A stretch of 34,577 nucleotides of DNA from Dysgonomonas sp. Marseille-P4677 (GCF_016652235.1 NZ_JAEPKU010000041.1:1-34577); one strand, 5' to 3'; positions 25,597-34,421 are shown, counted from the first letter of the stretch. The notes: generated from the sequence alone by a model not told the origin. Program-made: numbers and translations.

Positions 25597-25669
25597 TACT
25601 CTCAATCTGGAATGGTTATAAACTAACCTTCGGGTATAGATTGTTTACAACAAATATAAACCTGAAATT

Positions 25670-25984
25670 ATGAGCGAATTACTAGAATTTGAAAGCAAGA
25701 TTGTAAACATGTTGAAAACTGTTTACGACCCCGAAATACCTGTCAATATTTACGATTTGGGTCTTATCTACGAAGTAGATGTAGATGCAGATAAAAATGT
25801 AACTATAACTATGACTCTGACTGCGCCCAACTGTCCTGCTGCAGACTTTATACTCGAAGATGTTAGATATAAGGTAGAATCGATACAAGGGATAAATAAT
25901 GTAATAGTTAATCTTACATTCGAGCCTCAATGGAATAAAGACATGTTGAGTGAGGAAGCTAAGCTCGAATTAGGCTTCCTATAA
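25670..25984 (+). CDS. MIP18/DUF59 family protein (SufT/PaaD-like)
   Basis: This is a 104-residue single-domain protein of the MIP18 (DUF59) family, which takes part in iron-sulfur cluster maturation or delivery. The family signature is clear: TVYDPEIPVNIYDLGLIYEV, TLTAPNCPAADFI with the conserved Cys, and the closing VNLTFEPQWNKDMLSEEAKLELGF. It lacks extra domains such as the Mrp/ApbC ATPase. It is 11 bp upstream of the LpxH-like gene on the same strand, so the pair is probably an operon, though no functional link is obvious. No suf genes are in the window. Confidence 0.9.
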   Translation: MSELLEFESKIVNMLKTVYDPEIPVNIYDLGLIYEVDVDADKNVTITMTLTAPNCPAADFILEDVRYKVESIQGINNVIVNLTFEPQWNKDMLSEEAKLELGFL

Positions 25985-25995
25985 AATATAGCATA

Positions 25996-26811
25996 GTGAC
26001 AAAGAAAGTCTATTTTTTATCTGATGTACATTTAGGATCTGCTTATCACAAAAAGAATGTGAATAAGTTCGAACAGATGACACTACCGGCTGTAAAGGTC
26101 GATAACCACTATTTTCCTCAGCATGAAGTAGAACGGAAGCTTTGTCGGTGGTTGGATATGGTAAAGCAAGATGCCGAAACAATATACTTGCTTGGCGACA
26201 TATTCGATTACTGGTTCGAATACCGTAATGTTGTACCTCGAGGCTTTGTTCGTTTTCTGGGGAAAGTGTCCGAACTCACCGATATGGGCATCGAAGTCCA
26301 CTTTTTTATTGGCAATCATGATATATGGATAACCGACTATCTTCAAAAAGAATGCGGAATGATTGTACACACCCAACCCCTAATAAGAGAGATATACGGT
26401 AAAAAATTCTTTCTTGCACATGGCGATGGCTTAGGAGACGATTCTACTTCATTCAAAATGCTACGTGCCCTTTTCCATAATAAGTTTTGCCGAAAACTTT
26501 ATGCCGCAATACATCCTCGTTGGACTGTTGGCTTTGCTCAATGGTGGTCGAATCACAACAGAGAAACATACGCTACTCCGCCTTATTTTGGAGAAGATAA
26601 AGAGCACCTCGTACTATTTGCAAAAAAACATTTAGCGTTAGCTCCAAGTATCAATTTCTTCATCTTCGGACATCGGCATATCATGCTCGATCTTATGTTG
26701 TCATCCAACTCGAGAATTGCCATACTCGGCGATTGGATAGATTACTTCTCGTACGGAGTATTTGATGGTACGAATTTTTCTCTCGAGATATTTGAAGATA
26801 AAAATCAGTAA
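25996..26811 (+). CDS. lpxH: UDP-2,3-diacylglucosamine diphosphatase (LpxH-like)
   Basis: LpxH-type enzymes hydrolyse UDP-2,3-diacylglucosamine to lipid X in lipid A synthesis. The start is a GTG at 25996, directly before KKVYFLSDVHLGS. The 271-residue protein has the calcineurin-like metallophosphoesterase motifs: SDVHLG (Asp10, His12), LLGDIFDYWFEY (Asp68), IGNHDIW (Asn107, His108), AHGDG (His142) and FGHRH near residue 230. GDIFDYWFEYR is characteristic of LpxH relatives. A related metallophosphoesterase with another substrate is the alternative. It follows the DUF59 gene by 11 bp and ends at a bidirectional terminator. Confidence 0.87.
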   Translation: MTKKVYFLSDVHLGSAYHKKNVNKFEQMTLPAVKVDNHYFPQHEVERKLCRWLDMVKQDAETIYLLGDIFDYWFEYRNVVPRGFVRFLGKVSELTDMGIEVHFFIGNHDIWITDYLQKECGMIVHTQPLIREIYGKKFFLAHGDGLGDDSTSFKMLRALFHNKFCRKLYAAIHPRWTVGFAQWWSNHNRETYATPPYFGEDKEHLVLFAKKHLALAPSINFFIFGHRHIMLDLMLSSNSRIAILGDWIDYFSYGVFDGTNFSLEIFEDKNQ

Positions 26812-26819
26812 TAAAAAAA

Positions 26820-26841
26820 AAGCAGCCCCCAAAAGCTGCTT
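26820..26841. terminator. Bidirectional terminator between lpxH and the barrel gene
   Basis: AAGCAGC (26820-26826) pairs with GCTGCTT (26835-26841) around an 8-base loop. An A run lies on the left and a T-rich stretch on the right, so it can stop transcription from lpxH (plus) and from the convergent barrel gene (minus). Confidence 0.75.
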
Positions 26842-26861
26842 CTTTATTTTAAATATTTCCT

Positions 26862-27338
26862 TTAGAATTTTATCCCATATCCCAAAGTAAAATACGCTGG
26901 ATCTGTACCTTCAATGAAAGAATATTTAAACTCAAAATTTAAATATCCGTTGCTTGTTATATCGTACTGAGCTCCCCCACCTATATTAAGACCGAATGTT
27001 GTATCTTTCAATGTAAGATCATTATGAGAATAACGGTTATTCATCATTACTCCTCCAACAAACGGGTAAAGTGCAAGGCCTCCCTGGATAGGAAATACAT
27101 AATGTACATTTACATCCACGTCTAAACCTGTTACATGATTTTTAGGAAACAAAATAGACAAACCCGGTGCTATACGTACGTTATTTGTAATCGAATAACG
27201 ACCTTCAATCCCCATAAGAAATCTTTCACTTTCAGTTTGATATCCCAATTTAGGCATTATAACTTTTTCTCCGAGTTGTGCATACGCGCTAAAAGATAAC
27301 GCAATCAATAAAATCAGTGTTATAAATACTCTTTTCAT
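26862..27338 (-). CDS. Small outer-membrane beta-barrel protein
   Basis: The 158-residue protein has a Sec signal peptide (MKRVFITLILLIALSFSAYAQ). Alternating hydrophobic strands follow, such as [30 protein letters not shown] and GYLNFEFKYSFI. It ends in an aromatic C-terminal residue (YGIKF), which is a hallmark of outer-membrane barrels recognised by the BAM complex. It resembles the OmpW/outer-membrane-beta-barrel (PF13505) type of small eight-stranded barrel, but the exact family is unsure. Its gene is convergent with lpxH and divergent from lrgA. Confidence 0.8.
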   Translation of the reverse strand: MKRVFITLILLIALSFSAYAQLGEKVIMPKLGYQTESERFLMGIEGRYSITNNVRIAPGLSILFPKNHVTGLDVDVNVHYVFPIQGGLALYPFVGGVMMNNRYSHNDLTLKDTTFGLNIGGGAQYDITSNGYLNFEFKYSFIEGTDPAYFTLGYGIKF

Positions 27339-27481
27339 ACTTGCTTAAAATTAATAAAACTTATAATTAACTATAGTTTATTTATAATTTAAACAATAAA
27401 GTTCAGACAAAGTTCTGGAGAGTTAAAATTAGTCAATAAAAAAATGCCCGTTAGTTATAATAAATACTTACAACTTATACT

Positions 27482-27489
27482 TACCTTTG
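27482..27489 (+). promoter_or_regulatory. Predicted -7 box for lrgAB
   Basis: TACCTTTG matches TAnnTTTG and lies 28 bases before the lrgA ATG. No clear -33 element is seen. Confidence 0.5.
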
Positions 27490-27517
27490 TCCCGAGTTAA
27501 TTTAGCAGGTTATCAAT

Positions 27518-27865
27518 ATGAAAATGGTAAAAGGTATCTTTATCATTCTCTTGTTCTATTTCCTGGGACAAAGTATCAGTTATATTATAAATGGTTTTGT
27601 TCCCGGCAATATTATCGGAATGATTCTTTTATTCCTTAGTCTTCACTTCAAAGCTCTAAAACCAGACAATGTAAAAGATGTAGCTAACGCCTTCACCCGC
27701 AATATGGCTATATTCTTCATTCCTGCCGGTGCAGGTCTACTCGGATCTTACGGAATAATAAGTAAATTCTGGATGTCAATTCTTATTATATGCTCGGTTA
27801 GTACGGTTTTAGTAATTGCTGTAGTCGCAATTATTCAACAACAAATGGAGAAAAAAAGTAAATGA
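27518..27865 (+). CDS. lrgA: CidA/LrgA family holin-like membrane protein
   Basis: The 115-residue protein has four hydrophobic segments spanning nearly its whole length, as in CidA/LrgA (PF03788). The signature run VPGNIIGMILLFLSL after the first helix, with NFMAxFFIPAGAG-like text (NMAIFFIPAGAGLLG), is diagnostic. Family members resemble phage holins and influence murein hydrolase activity and cell lysis in Staphylococcus; roles in pyruvate or metabolite transport have also been described. It overlaps lrgB by four bases (ATGA), the standard layout for the pair. Confidence 0.93.
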   Translation: MKMVKGIFIILLFYFLGQSISYIINGFVPGNIIGMILLFLSLHFKALKPDNVKDVANAFTRNMAIFFIPAGAGLLGSYGIISKFWMSILIICSVSTVLVIAVVAIIQQQMEKKSK

Positions 27866-28563
27866 AAGCATTGTTTGAATCCACAGAATTTACCCTTCTA
27901 CTTATATTTGGGAGTTATCTCTTTGGGCAATGGGTCTTCAAGAAAACAAAATTAGGATTATTGCATCCTCTCATTATATCTATCGCTATCATCATAGCCT
28001 TTCTTGAAATTTCGGGCATTGACTACCAAACATTTGAGCTAAAAAGTCAGTTTATAACCTTCATGCTCGGACCATCAGTCGTTGCATTAGGATATGTATT
28101 GTACGAACAGTTAGCATATCTGAAAGGCAATGTAGTTTCCATACTCACATCTATATTTATAGGGAGTGTGGTCGGAATTATAAGTGTCATTATATTAGCC
28201 GAAATAACAGGAGCAGATGAAGTAATCATCCGAAGTCTTGAGCCCAAATCTGTAACCACACCTATCGCTATGAGTATCGCCGAACAGTCGGGAGGAAATG
28301 TATCGCTAACTGCTGTTATTGTTCTGTTCTGCGGTATATTCGGAAGTATAGTGGGTCCTCCAATCTTGCGAATATTAGGAATTAAAAGCAGTGTAGCCAA
28401 AGGACTTGCTATGGGGGCATCGGCTCACGGAGTTGGAACGGCAAAAGCTATGGAAATGGGAATGATAGAAGGGGCGCTAAGCGGTTTGGCTATTGGTTTG
28501 ATGGGGGTAATGACAGCTTTACTGATCCCAATATTTCATCAATTATTCTCATCTATTTTATAA
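27862..28563 (+). CDS. lrgB: LrgB/CidB family membrane protein
   Basis: The 233-residue polytopic protein is the partner of LrgA (PF04172). Family features are LLHPLIISIAIIIAFL, TFMLGPSVVALGYVLYEQ, the conserved LEPKSVTTPIAMSIAEQSGGNVSLTAVIVL segment and GMGASAHGVGTAKAMEMG-like text near the C-terminus (MGASAHGVGTAKAMEMGMIEG). It is translationally coupled to lrgA. In other bacteria LrgAB is controlled by LytSR, which is not present here. The next gene converges with it after only 20 bp. Confidence 0.94.
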   Translation: MKALFESTEFTLLLIFGSYLFGQWVFKKTKLGLLHPLIISIAIIIAFLEISGIDYQTFELKSQFITFMLGPSVVALGYVLYEQLAYLKGNVVSILTSIFIGSVVGIISVIILAEITGADEVIIRSLEPKSVTTPIAMSIAEQSGGNVSLTAVIVLFCGIFGSIVGPPILRILGIKSSVAKGLAMGASAHGVGTAKAMEMGMIEGALSGLAIGLMGVMTALLIPIFHQLFSSIL

Positions 28564-28583
28564 AAAGCACAGCACAAGCACAT

Positions 28584-29414
28584 TCAGTCAATTAGGCCTG
28601 TTGTATTAACCGATGAAGACGTAGCCAACCTCTTCTTTTCCAAATAATGAGCCAGAATTATTTCAGCTACTGGTATCATCATCCCCAATAGAAATATAAA
28701 GAGTACATTCATCTTGAAGCCTCCGAAGATGCTTCGTACTTTCTTTTCTATAATAGTATTCAATATCCCGTCAGTCAATATATTATCTATTTTCACATTC
28801 AGTAGTTCATTTGTCAATTCTTTATCTTTTAGAACTTTTTCGCCAAGAGCATCCTCCACATATCTCACAACCTGATCTTTGACTAAATCAGTTTCAATCA
28901 ATCTACTCATCAGATAAGTCGAAGCTTTTGCAGTTATACTACTGTCTGGCATCTGTATACCGGAGAGTAAAACCCTACCGGTTTGTCCTACATATGACGC
29001 AGTTTTATCAATAAACTCATGCCCTGTAAGTTGCATATGTTTTTCATCTATGATTCTTTCCACTTCTTCTTTAAGATATTTATTAAAAGTAGAATTAGCA
29101 TCTCCCAGATAGGTGGGAATATTCTTAACAATCTCTTTTTCAAAGCCATGTAACGCAAACCATTGGATGAAACAGAATCCGGTAAAAAGAGGAAAGAACA
29201 CCATGTATATATACGAAAGCCATTTCAAAACCCAATGACGACGGTGTACTAATATTTTCTTCCGTAAAATAAGCTCGACAATCAAGACCATAAAGAATCC
29301 CATGATTCCGCCGATTACCGCCCAAACAATTACAGTCAAAGGATTTATATATTGCGTGATTGTATCCCAATATTGGAAAATCTCGAAAAAAGAAATAGAA
29401 ATTAGTGTGTTCAT
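28584..29414 (-). CDS. Membrane protein of unknown function, three predicted helices
   Basis: I do not recognise this 276-residue protein. Two N-terminal membrane segments (about 26-49 and 63-88) and one near the C-terminus (about 235-256) flank a soluble, mostly helical charged domain of about 145 residues. That domain contains conserved-looking patterns such as KEEVERIIDEKHMQLTG and a repeated KxL.DKELTNELLN-type text. The C-terminal tail is short and Ser/Thr-rich. The architecture suggests a membrane-anchored domain facing the periplasm or cytoplasm. A TATATTTG box (29438-29445) lies 24 bases upstream, so it is likely its own transcription unit. It is convergent with lrgB. Confidence 0.8.
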   Translation of the reverse strand: MNTLISISFFEIFQYWDTITQYINPLTVIVWAVIGGIMGFFMVLIVELILRKKILVHRRHWVLKWLSYIYMVFFPLFTGFCFIQWFALHGFEKEIVKNIPTYLGDANSTFNKYLKEEVERIIDEKHMQLTGHEFIDKTASYVGQTGRVLLSGIQMPDSSITAKASTYLMSRLIETDLVKDQVVRYVEDALGEKVLKDKELTNELLNVKIDNILTDGILNTIIEKKVRSIFGGFKMNVLFIFLLGMMIPVAEIILAHYLEKKRLATSSSVNTTGLID

Positions 29415-29437
29415 GTATCTGTGTTAAGTTTATTTAG

Positions 29438-29445
29438 CAAATATA
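29438..29445 (-). promoter_or_regulatory. Predicted -7 box for the three-helix membrane protein
   Basis: Minus strand TATATTTG matches TAnnTTTG, 24 bases upstream of the ATG at 29414. Confidence 0.45.
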
Positions 29446-29592
29446 ATATTTTTTATATGTTTCTGTATTTTTTTTGTACTTGAATAACCTAAAAATGATA
29501 TATATGTGTTTCTAACCGATTAATAGATATTAAGAAAATAAATAGATGTCTTTAGAGTAAATTTTATAGACAATAAACTCTCTCTTTTTACT

Positions 29593-29600
29593 TATCTTTG
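29593..29600 (+). promoter_or_regulatory. Predicted -7 box for the ABC-F gene
   Basis: TATCTTTG matches TAnnTTTG. The ATG at 29615 follows after 14 bases, implying a very short leader of about 8-10 nt. Confidence 0.55.
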
Positions 29601-29614
29601 CAAAAATATTTATT

Positions 29615-31492
29615 ATGGCATCATTCTTACAGGTAGACGGACTCTCGAAAAGCTTTGGCGATCTGGTCCTATTTAACGAAATATCTTTTGGTATAGCCGA
29701 AGGGGAACGTATAGGGCTAATTGCTAAAAACGGATCGGGAAAAACTACTTTATTAAATATATTGGTTGGTAAGGAATCGTACGACAGCGGCTCTGTCGTT
29801 TTCCGCCGCGACCTCCGTATTGCTTATCTGGAACAGGATCCTATATATCCCGAAAATCTGACCGTATTACAAGCCTGCTTTCATTCCGGAAACGAAGTCA
29901 CTGACCTGATTGCAGAATACGAAAAGGCTATGAATTCGAGCGACCATTCTAACCTTGATGTTATCCTCCAAAAGATGGATATATTGCAAGCATGGGATTA
30001 TGAACATCGGGCAAAACAGATTCTAGCTCAGTTAAAAATCACCGATTTCGAGCAAAAAATCTCTGAATTATCAGGAGGCCAACTCAAACGGGTCGCTTTG
30101 GCAAATGTACTTATTACCGAACCTGACCTTATCATTCTGGACGAGCCTACCAATCATCTTGATCTCAATATGGTGGAGTGGCTTGAAGAGTATCTACAAC
30201 GTTCGCGATTAAGCTTGTTGATGGTGACTCATGACCGTTATTTTCTTGATCGTGTATGTAATGAAATTATTGAAATCGATCAAAAACAACTCTATCAATA
30301 TAAAGGGAACTATTCATACTATCTTGAAAAAAGAGATGAACGCATCAGTGCTCAAAATTCGGAAATAGACCGAGCAAACAACCTCATGCGTAAAGAATTG
30401 GAATGGATGCGCCGTCAACCACAGGCTCGGGGTACGAAAGCAAAATCCCGTATTGATGCTTTTTATGATCTGGAGAAGAAAGCTCAACAAGTACGTGATG
30501 CGGGCAACGTACAATTACAAATGAAAGGCTCATATATCGGTAATAAAATATTTGAAGCACAACATGTCTACAAGGCCTTTGGTGATATCAAGATTGTAGA
30601 GGATTTCAATTACGTATTTGCGCGTTACGAAAAACTGGGTATTGTAGGAAATAACGGAACTGGTAAATCCACCTTTATAAAGATGCTAATGGGTGAAGTT
30701 GCTCCCGATAAGGGAAGCTTCGATATTGGTGAAACAGTGAAATTCGGTTATTATAGTCAGGATGGGTTGAAATTTGACGATCAGATGAAAGTCATCGATG
30801 TAATACAAAATATTGCTGAGGTGATTGATCTTGGAAATGGGAGCAGATTAACGGCTTCTCAATTTCTACAACATTTCCTCTTTCCACCTGAGAAACAACA
30901 TAACTTTGTCTACAAACTATCGGGTGGTGAAAAACGCCGTCTATATCTGTGCACGGTATTGATTACCAATCCTAATTTTCTTGTATTAGACGAACCTACT
31001 AACGATCTTGATATTGTTACTCTTAATATATTGGAAGAATATCTGCAACAATTCAAAGGTTGTGTCATTGTCGTATCGCACGACCGTTACTTTATGGATA
31101 AGGTTGTAGACCATTTAATGGCATTTCAGGGGAATGCCAAAATAAAAGATTTTCCTGGTAATTACACCGAATACAGAGAATGGAAAGAAATTCAGGAAGT
31201 TTTAGAAAAGGAAAAAGAACTTGCTGCGAAACCTAAAGAAGAAAGGCCTCAAAATACTTCTCCAAAAACAGAAGAAAAGAAAAAACTTTCATTCAAAGAC
31301 AAGCGTGAGTTTGAGGAACTGGACGTTTTAATCCCACAACTGGAAGAAGAGAAAGCGAAGCTGGAGAACGAACTTTCGAGTGGTACTCTTTCAAACGATG
31401 AATTATTATCTAAATCGAACCGGATAAGTGAACTGATCGAACAAATAGAAGAAAAAACCATGCGGTGGATGGAACTTAGCGAGTTGATGTAA
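29615..31492 (+). CDS. ABC-F family ATPase (Uup-like)
   Basis: ABC-F proteins have two ATPase domains, no membrane part, and mostly act on ribosomes or in DNA metabolism. The 625-residue protein shows domain 1 with Walker A KNGSGKTT (38-45), signature LSGGQLKRVALA and Walker B LIILDEPTNHLDL. The linker is rich in charged residues (ELEWMRRQPQARGTKAKSRIDAF). Domain 2 has NNGTGKST, LSGGEKRRLYL and LVLDEPTNDLDI. The C-terminus is a coiled coil (about 570-620) as in Uup. The first Gly of domain-1 Walker A is replaced by Ala37, which may be a lineage feature. No nearby ARE-type resistance context suggests an antibiotic role. Confidence 0.95.
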   Translation: MASFLQVDGLSKSFGDLVLFNEISFGIAEGERIGLIAKNGSGKTTLLNILVGKESYDSGSVVFRRDLRIAYLEQDPIYPENLTVLQACFHSGNEVTDLIAEYEKAMNSSDHSNLDVILQKMDILQAWDYEHRAKQILAQLKITDFEQKISELSGGQLKRVALANVLITEPDLIILDEPTNHLDLNMVEWLEEYLQRSRLSLLMVTHDRYFLDRVCNEIIEIDQKQLYQYKGNYSYYLEKRDERISAQNSEIDRANNLMRKELEWMRRQPQARGTKAKSRIDAFYDLEKKAQQVRDAGNVQLQMKGSYIGNKIFEAQHVYKAFGDIKIVEDFNYVFARYEKLGIVGNNGTGKSTFIKMLMGEVAPDKGSFDIGETVKFGYYSQDGLKFDDQMKVIDVIQNIAEVIDLGNGSRLTASQFLQHFLFPPEKQHNFVYKLSGGEKRRLYLCTVLITNPNFLVLDEPTNDLDIVTLNILEEYLQQFKGCVIVVSHDRYFMDKVVDHLMAFQGNAKIKDFPGNYTEYREWKEIQEVLEKEKELAAKPKEERPQNTSPKTEEKKKLSFKDKREFEELDVLIPQLEEEKAKLENELSSGTLSNDELLSKSNRISELIEQIEEKTMRWMELSELM

Positions 31493-31591
31493 AACGAGTT
31501 TTCGACATTATATATTTTCGGAAATAATTATCTATATAAGGACACTTTTATCTTATACAAAAAGGGCAAAAAATAAATTATAAAAACTTGT

Positions 31592-31599
31592 TACTTTTG
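31592..31599 (+). promoter_or_regulatory. Predicted -7 box for the Cys-rich protein
   Basis: TACTTTTG matches TAnnTTTG, 51 bases before the ATG at 31651. No -33 element is apparent. Confidence 0.4.
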
Positions 31600-31650
31600 T
31601 TACCTTTTTTACAAAAAAACTGACACGACCTGCTAAACTTTTTTAATATT

Positions 31651-32202
31651 ATGTGTAGATACGCTTTTTCGATATATAAACCTCACTATGTTTGTTTTGA
31701 ATGCAGAAAGATGTTCCGGCGCAGACTTTTGAGAGATATCAATCATTCCAAAAAAGAATCTGTAGAGGCTAAATGTCCGCAATGTGAAGGACTAATGGCA
31801 GATATGGGTTTAGATTTTAAAGCACCTCGAACAGATGACATTAAGGAATGGAGCCACCTAAAAGATTTACATAGTGTCGGAATAACGTTCCATTCTTGCG
31901 GTTGTTCCGGCCCTGGATATATACCGAAAAACAAGGAGCAAATATTAAGTCAGTTGGAAAATACAAAAAGAAACTATATTGAACATTTCCGTCTATGGAA
32001 CACAATAGAACTTCCTGAAACAAAAGCTGAATTTGAAGTGTTTTATCAAAGAAACTTCCAGAAAGTAGCTGGTTCTCTACCTCAAAATCTATATAAAGAT
32101 TATAAGAAAAGGAAATTAGATAAGAATACAGCTATTAAATATTGGACAGATAAAATAGGAGAAATAGACAGGCATCTTGAGTCTTTAAGCCCTTTTAAAT
32201 AA
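31651..32202 (+). CDS. Cys-rich, possibly zinc-ribbon protein of unknown function
   Basis: The 183-residue protein is not recognised. Two CXXC knuckles, Cys15/Cys18 (CFEC) and Cys42/Cys45 (CPQC), suggest a zinc ribbon in the N-terminal third. A further CGC (83-85) follows in FHSCGCSGPGY. The C-terminal half is helical and charged, with an interrupted Lys-rich run (YKDYKKRKLDKN). The N-terminus (MCRYAFSIYKPHYVC) has no signal peptide, so the protein is cytoplasmic. It stands between the ABC-F gene and an MFS gene on the same strand, with gaps of 158 and 54 bp; the short latter gap allows co-transcription with the MFS gene. Confidence 0.82.
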   Translation: MCRYAFSIYKPHYVCFECRKMFRRRLLRDINHSKKESVEAKCPQCEGLMADMGLDFKAPRTDDIKEWSHLKDLHSVGITFHSCGCSGPGYIPKNKEQILSQLENTKRNYIEHFRLWNTIELPETKAEFEVFYQRNFQKVAGSLPQNLYKDYKKRKLDKNTAIKYWTDKIGEIDRHLESLSPFK

Positions 32203-32256
32203 GAGTTCAATAATGACTCATGAATTGTTTGATTCTATGTTTAGAAATAAAGTACA

Positions 32257-33432
32257 ATGGAGTTCACGTCTAAACCAAAACTTTGGTCATTAAGTTACCT
32301 GAATGTTTGCCTTGCAAACTTTTTAATGGCTTGCTCTTTCAATCTACTAATGCCATCCATTCCGCTTTATATTACAGAGCAAATGGGTGTTGCACAGTCA
32401 AAAACAGGAATTGTACTGGCATCATATGCCATTGCATTAATGTTTGTACGGCCATTCTCAGGATATATCGTCGATTTGTATTCCCGTAAGAAAGTATTAT
32501 TGCTGGCCTTTTCTTGTTATGTACTAATATTCTTAGGGTATTTTTGGGCTACGACCATTTTACTTTTCATCATAGTACGTTTCTTACATGGTATTACCTG
32601 GGGCTTATCTACAGTTTCATCCAGTACGCTCGCAATAGACGTTGTACCTACCGAGCGGCGTGCCGAAGGTATCGGATATTATGGCACATTTATGAATGTG
32701 GCTATGGCAATAGGACCTTTTATAGCCATCCATATATACAATAGTTATGGATTCCAGATTTTACTCTGGTGTGCCATTACTATGGGAGCACTGGGTATTA
32801 TAGCCGTTTCTCTGATAAAAGCGCCCCAGCGACCAAGTGTGGAGAGACAAAAACTATCCTTAGACCGATTCTTTTTGGTTAAGGGATGGCCTATATTCTT
32901 AAATCAACTACTACCATGCTTTGCTTGGGGTACGATAGGCCCTTTTGTGGCTCAATACGGTAAACAGATAAATATACCCAATGCCGGGATTTTCTTCCTT
33001 TTTTGGGCAGGGGGGATTATCGCCTCACGTGTTTTTGCCGGAAAACTTGTAGACAGAGGTAAAATACATCAGGTAAATGTATCGGCCATGGCTATTGTAA
33101 CTATCGCATTCTTTGCCTTTGCCACAGTACATAACATCTATGCCTTCTGTATCTCCGGTTTATTTATTGGAATTGGATTCGGTATGATGTTTCCAGCCTT
33201 GCAGACACTATACATCAATCTTGCCGAAAACAACCAAAGGGGAACAGCCAATTCTACTTATCTGATAGGCTTCGACCTCGGTCTAGCGATAGGAATGCTG
33301 TTGGGCGGTTTCATCACAGGATATGCCTCTTTCGAAACGCTATACCTGATAGCATCAGGTTTATGTATGCTAAGCATATTTATATATTGGCTCTCGTCAA
33401 GAATTATATTCGAAAAGAACCGACTAAGGTAA
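32257..33432 (+). CDS. Major facilitator superfamily transporter
   Basis: The 391-residue protein has about twelve hydrophobic segments and the MFS loop 2-3 pattern GYIVDLYSRKKVLL (a D-R-K-type motif A). It also has the arrangement RPFSGYIVD before it and a helix-4 region WGLSTVSSSTLAIDVVPTERRAEGIGYYG similar to drug/sugar efflux-type members (for example the YajR/arabinose-efflux group). The substrate cannot be inferred. It follows the Cys-rich gene by 54 bp and converges with the Gfo/Idh/MocA gene, 8 bp apart, with no hairpin seen between the two. Confidence 0.9.
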   Translation: MEFTSKPKLWSLSYLNVCLANFLMACSFNLLMPSIPLYITEQMGVAQSKTGIVLASYAIALMFVRPFSGYIVDLYSRKKVLLLAFSCYVLIFLGYFWATTILLFIIVRFLHGITWGLSTVSSSTLAIDVVPTERRAEGIGYYGTFMNVAMAIGPFIAIHIYNSYGFQILLWCAITMGALGIIAVSLIKAPQRPSVERQKLSLDRFFLVKGWPIFLNQLLPCFAWGTIGPFVAQYGKQINIPNAGIFFLFWAGGIIASRVFAGKLVDRGKIHQVNVSAMAIVTIAFFAFATVHNIYAFCISGLFIGIGFGMMFPALQTLYINLAENNQRGTANSTYLIGFDLGLAIGMLLGGFITGYASFETLYLIASGLCMLSIFIYWLSSRIIFEKNRLR

Positions 33433-33440
33433 TTTATCCC

Positions 33441-34421
33441 TTATATAATACCTGTAATCATATCCATTACCTTAGAAGTTCTTGCTCCCGAAATTCCTGT
33501 TGAAGGACAAATCCCTACACCTCGTAATTGATCAACTATAGTTTGAATAAGTGGTTGCTGGATATGTTCGGGCTGCTCAGGTTGGAACAACTCTGTACCT
33601 CTGGAAGTGATAAGTGATATGGGGCGAAAGTCGAATGTATTGAACCGAATATAGCCCTCTAGCCCTTGAATAACAATTGTATCTTGCCTTGCCTGTTGTG
33701 AAGAAACAAAACACCACTGCCCGGTACCCGTAACACCGGACTCAAAGTTCATAATTGCAGATATTGTATCCGAAACAGAGTAATAGCCTCCCTGATTTTG
33801 AGTATACCCCTTAGCTTCATCTATTTCACCCAAAAGAAAATCAAGAATATCCAGTGTATGAGGAGCCAAATCAAAAAAGTATCCATCACCTGCAATATCC
33901 TTTTTCAATCTCCAGGACTGCTTATGGATATCCATATCCGAAATGTTTGCAGGACGGAAGTATTTCACATCTACAGCTAATATCTTTCCTATTATATTGC
34001 TATCCAACAATTCCTTCACTTTGAGAAAGTAAGGTAATGCCCGACGGTAATGAGCCACAAATAGTCGCTGACTCGTCTCTTCTGCCACTTTCACCATTTG
34101 CAAGCATTCTGCATAATTCATGGCCATAGGCTTCTCTACATAAACAGGTTTGCCTGCTTTCAATGTACGAATAGCATATTCTTTATGCGAGTCGGGAGGT
34201 GTAGCTACATAAACTATATCTACATCAGAATCATTTATAAGCTGATCTGCATCTGTATAATATTTCTGAACCTTATGACGAGTCGCAAAATCTTTTACTT
34301 TAGTTACATCCCTGCGCATCACTGCGACCAACTCGGAATGATCTATTTTATAAAAAGCCGGACCACTTTTCTTTTCACAAACATTACCGACTCCAATTAT
34401 CCCCCATCTTACTTTATCCAT
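33441..34421 (-). CDS. Gfo/Idh/MocA family oxidoreductase
   Basis: The 326-residue protein is an NAD(P)-dependent oxidoreductase acting on sugars or related polyols. An N-terminal Rossmann fold has the dinucleotide motif GIIGVGNVCEKK. The family signature EKPMA (96-100) contains the conserved catalytic-site Lys97. A C-terminal alpha/beta dimerisation domain follows with DLAPHTLDILDFLLGE. Members act on glucose, inositol, biliverdin and many other substrates, so specificity is open. A weak -7-like TATCTTTA lies upstream on the minus strand near 34456. Confidence 0.93.
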   Translation of the reverse strand: MDKVRWGIIGVGNVCEKKSGPAFYKIDHSELVAVMRRDVTKVKDFATRHKVQKYYTDADQLINDSDVDIVYVATPPDSHKEYAIRTLKAGKPVYVEKPMAMNYAECLQMVKVAEETSQRLFVAHYRRALPYFLKVKELLDSNIIGKILAVDVKYFRPANISDMDIHKQSWRLKKDIAGDGYFFDLAPHTLDILDFLLGEIDEAKGYTQNQGGYYSVSDTISAIMNFESGVTGTGQWCFVSSQQARQDTIVIQGLEGYIRFNTFDFRPISLITSRGTELFQPEQPEHIQQPLIQTIVDQLRGVGICPSTGISGARTSKVMDMITGII

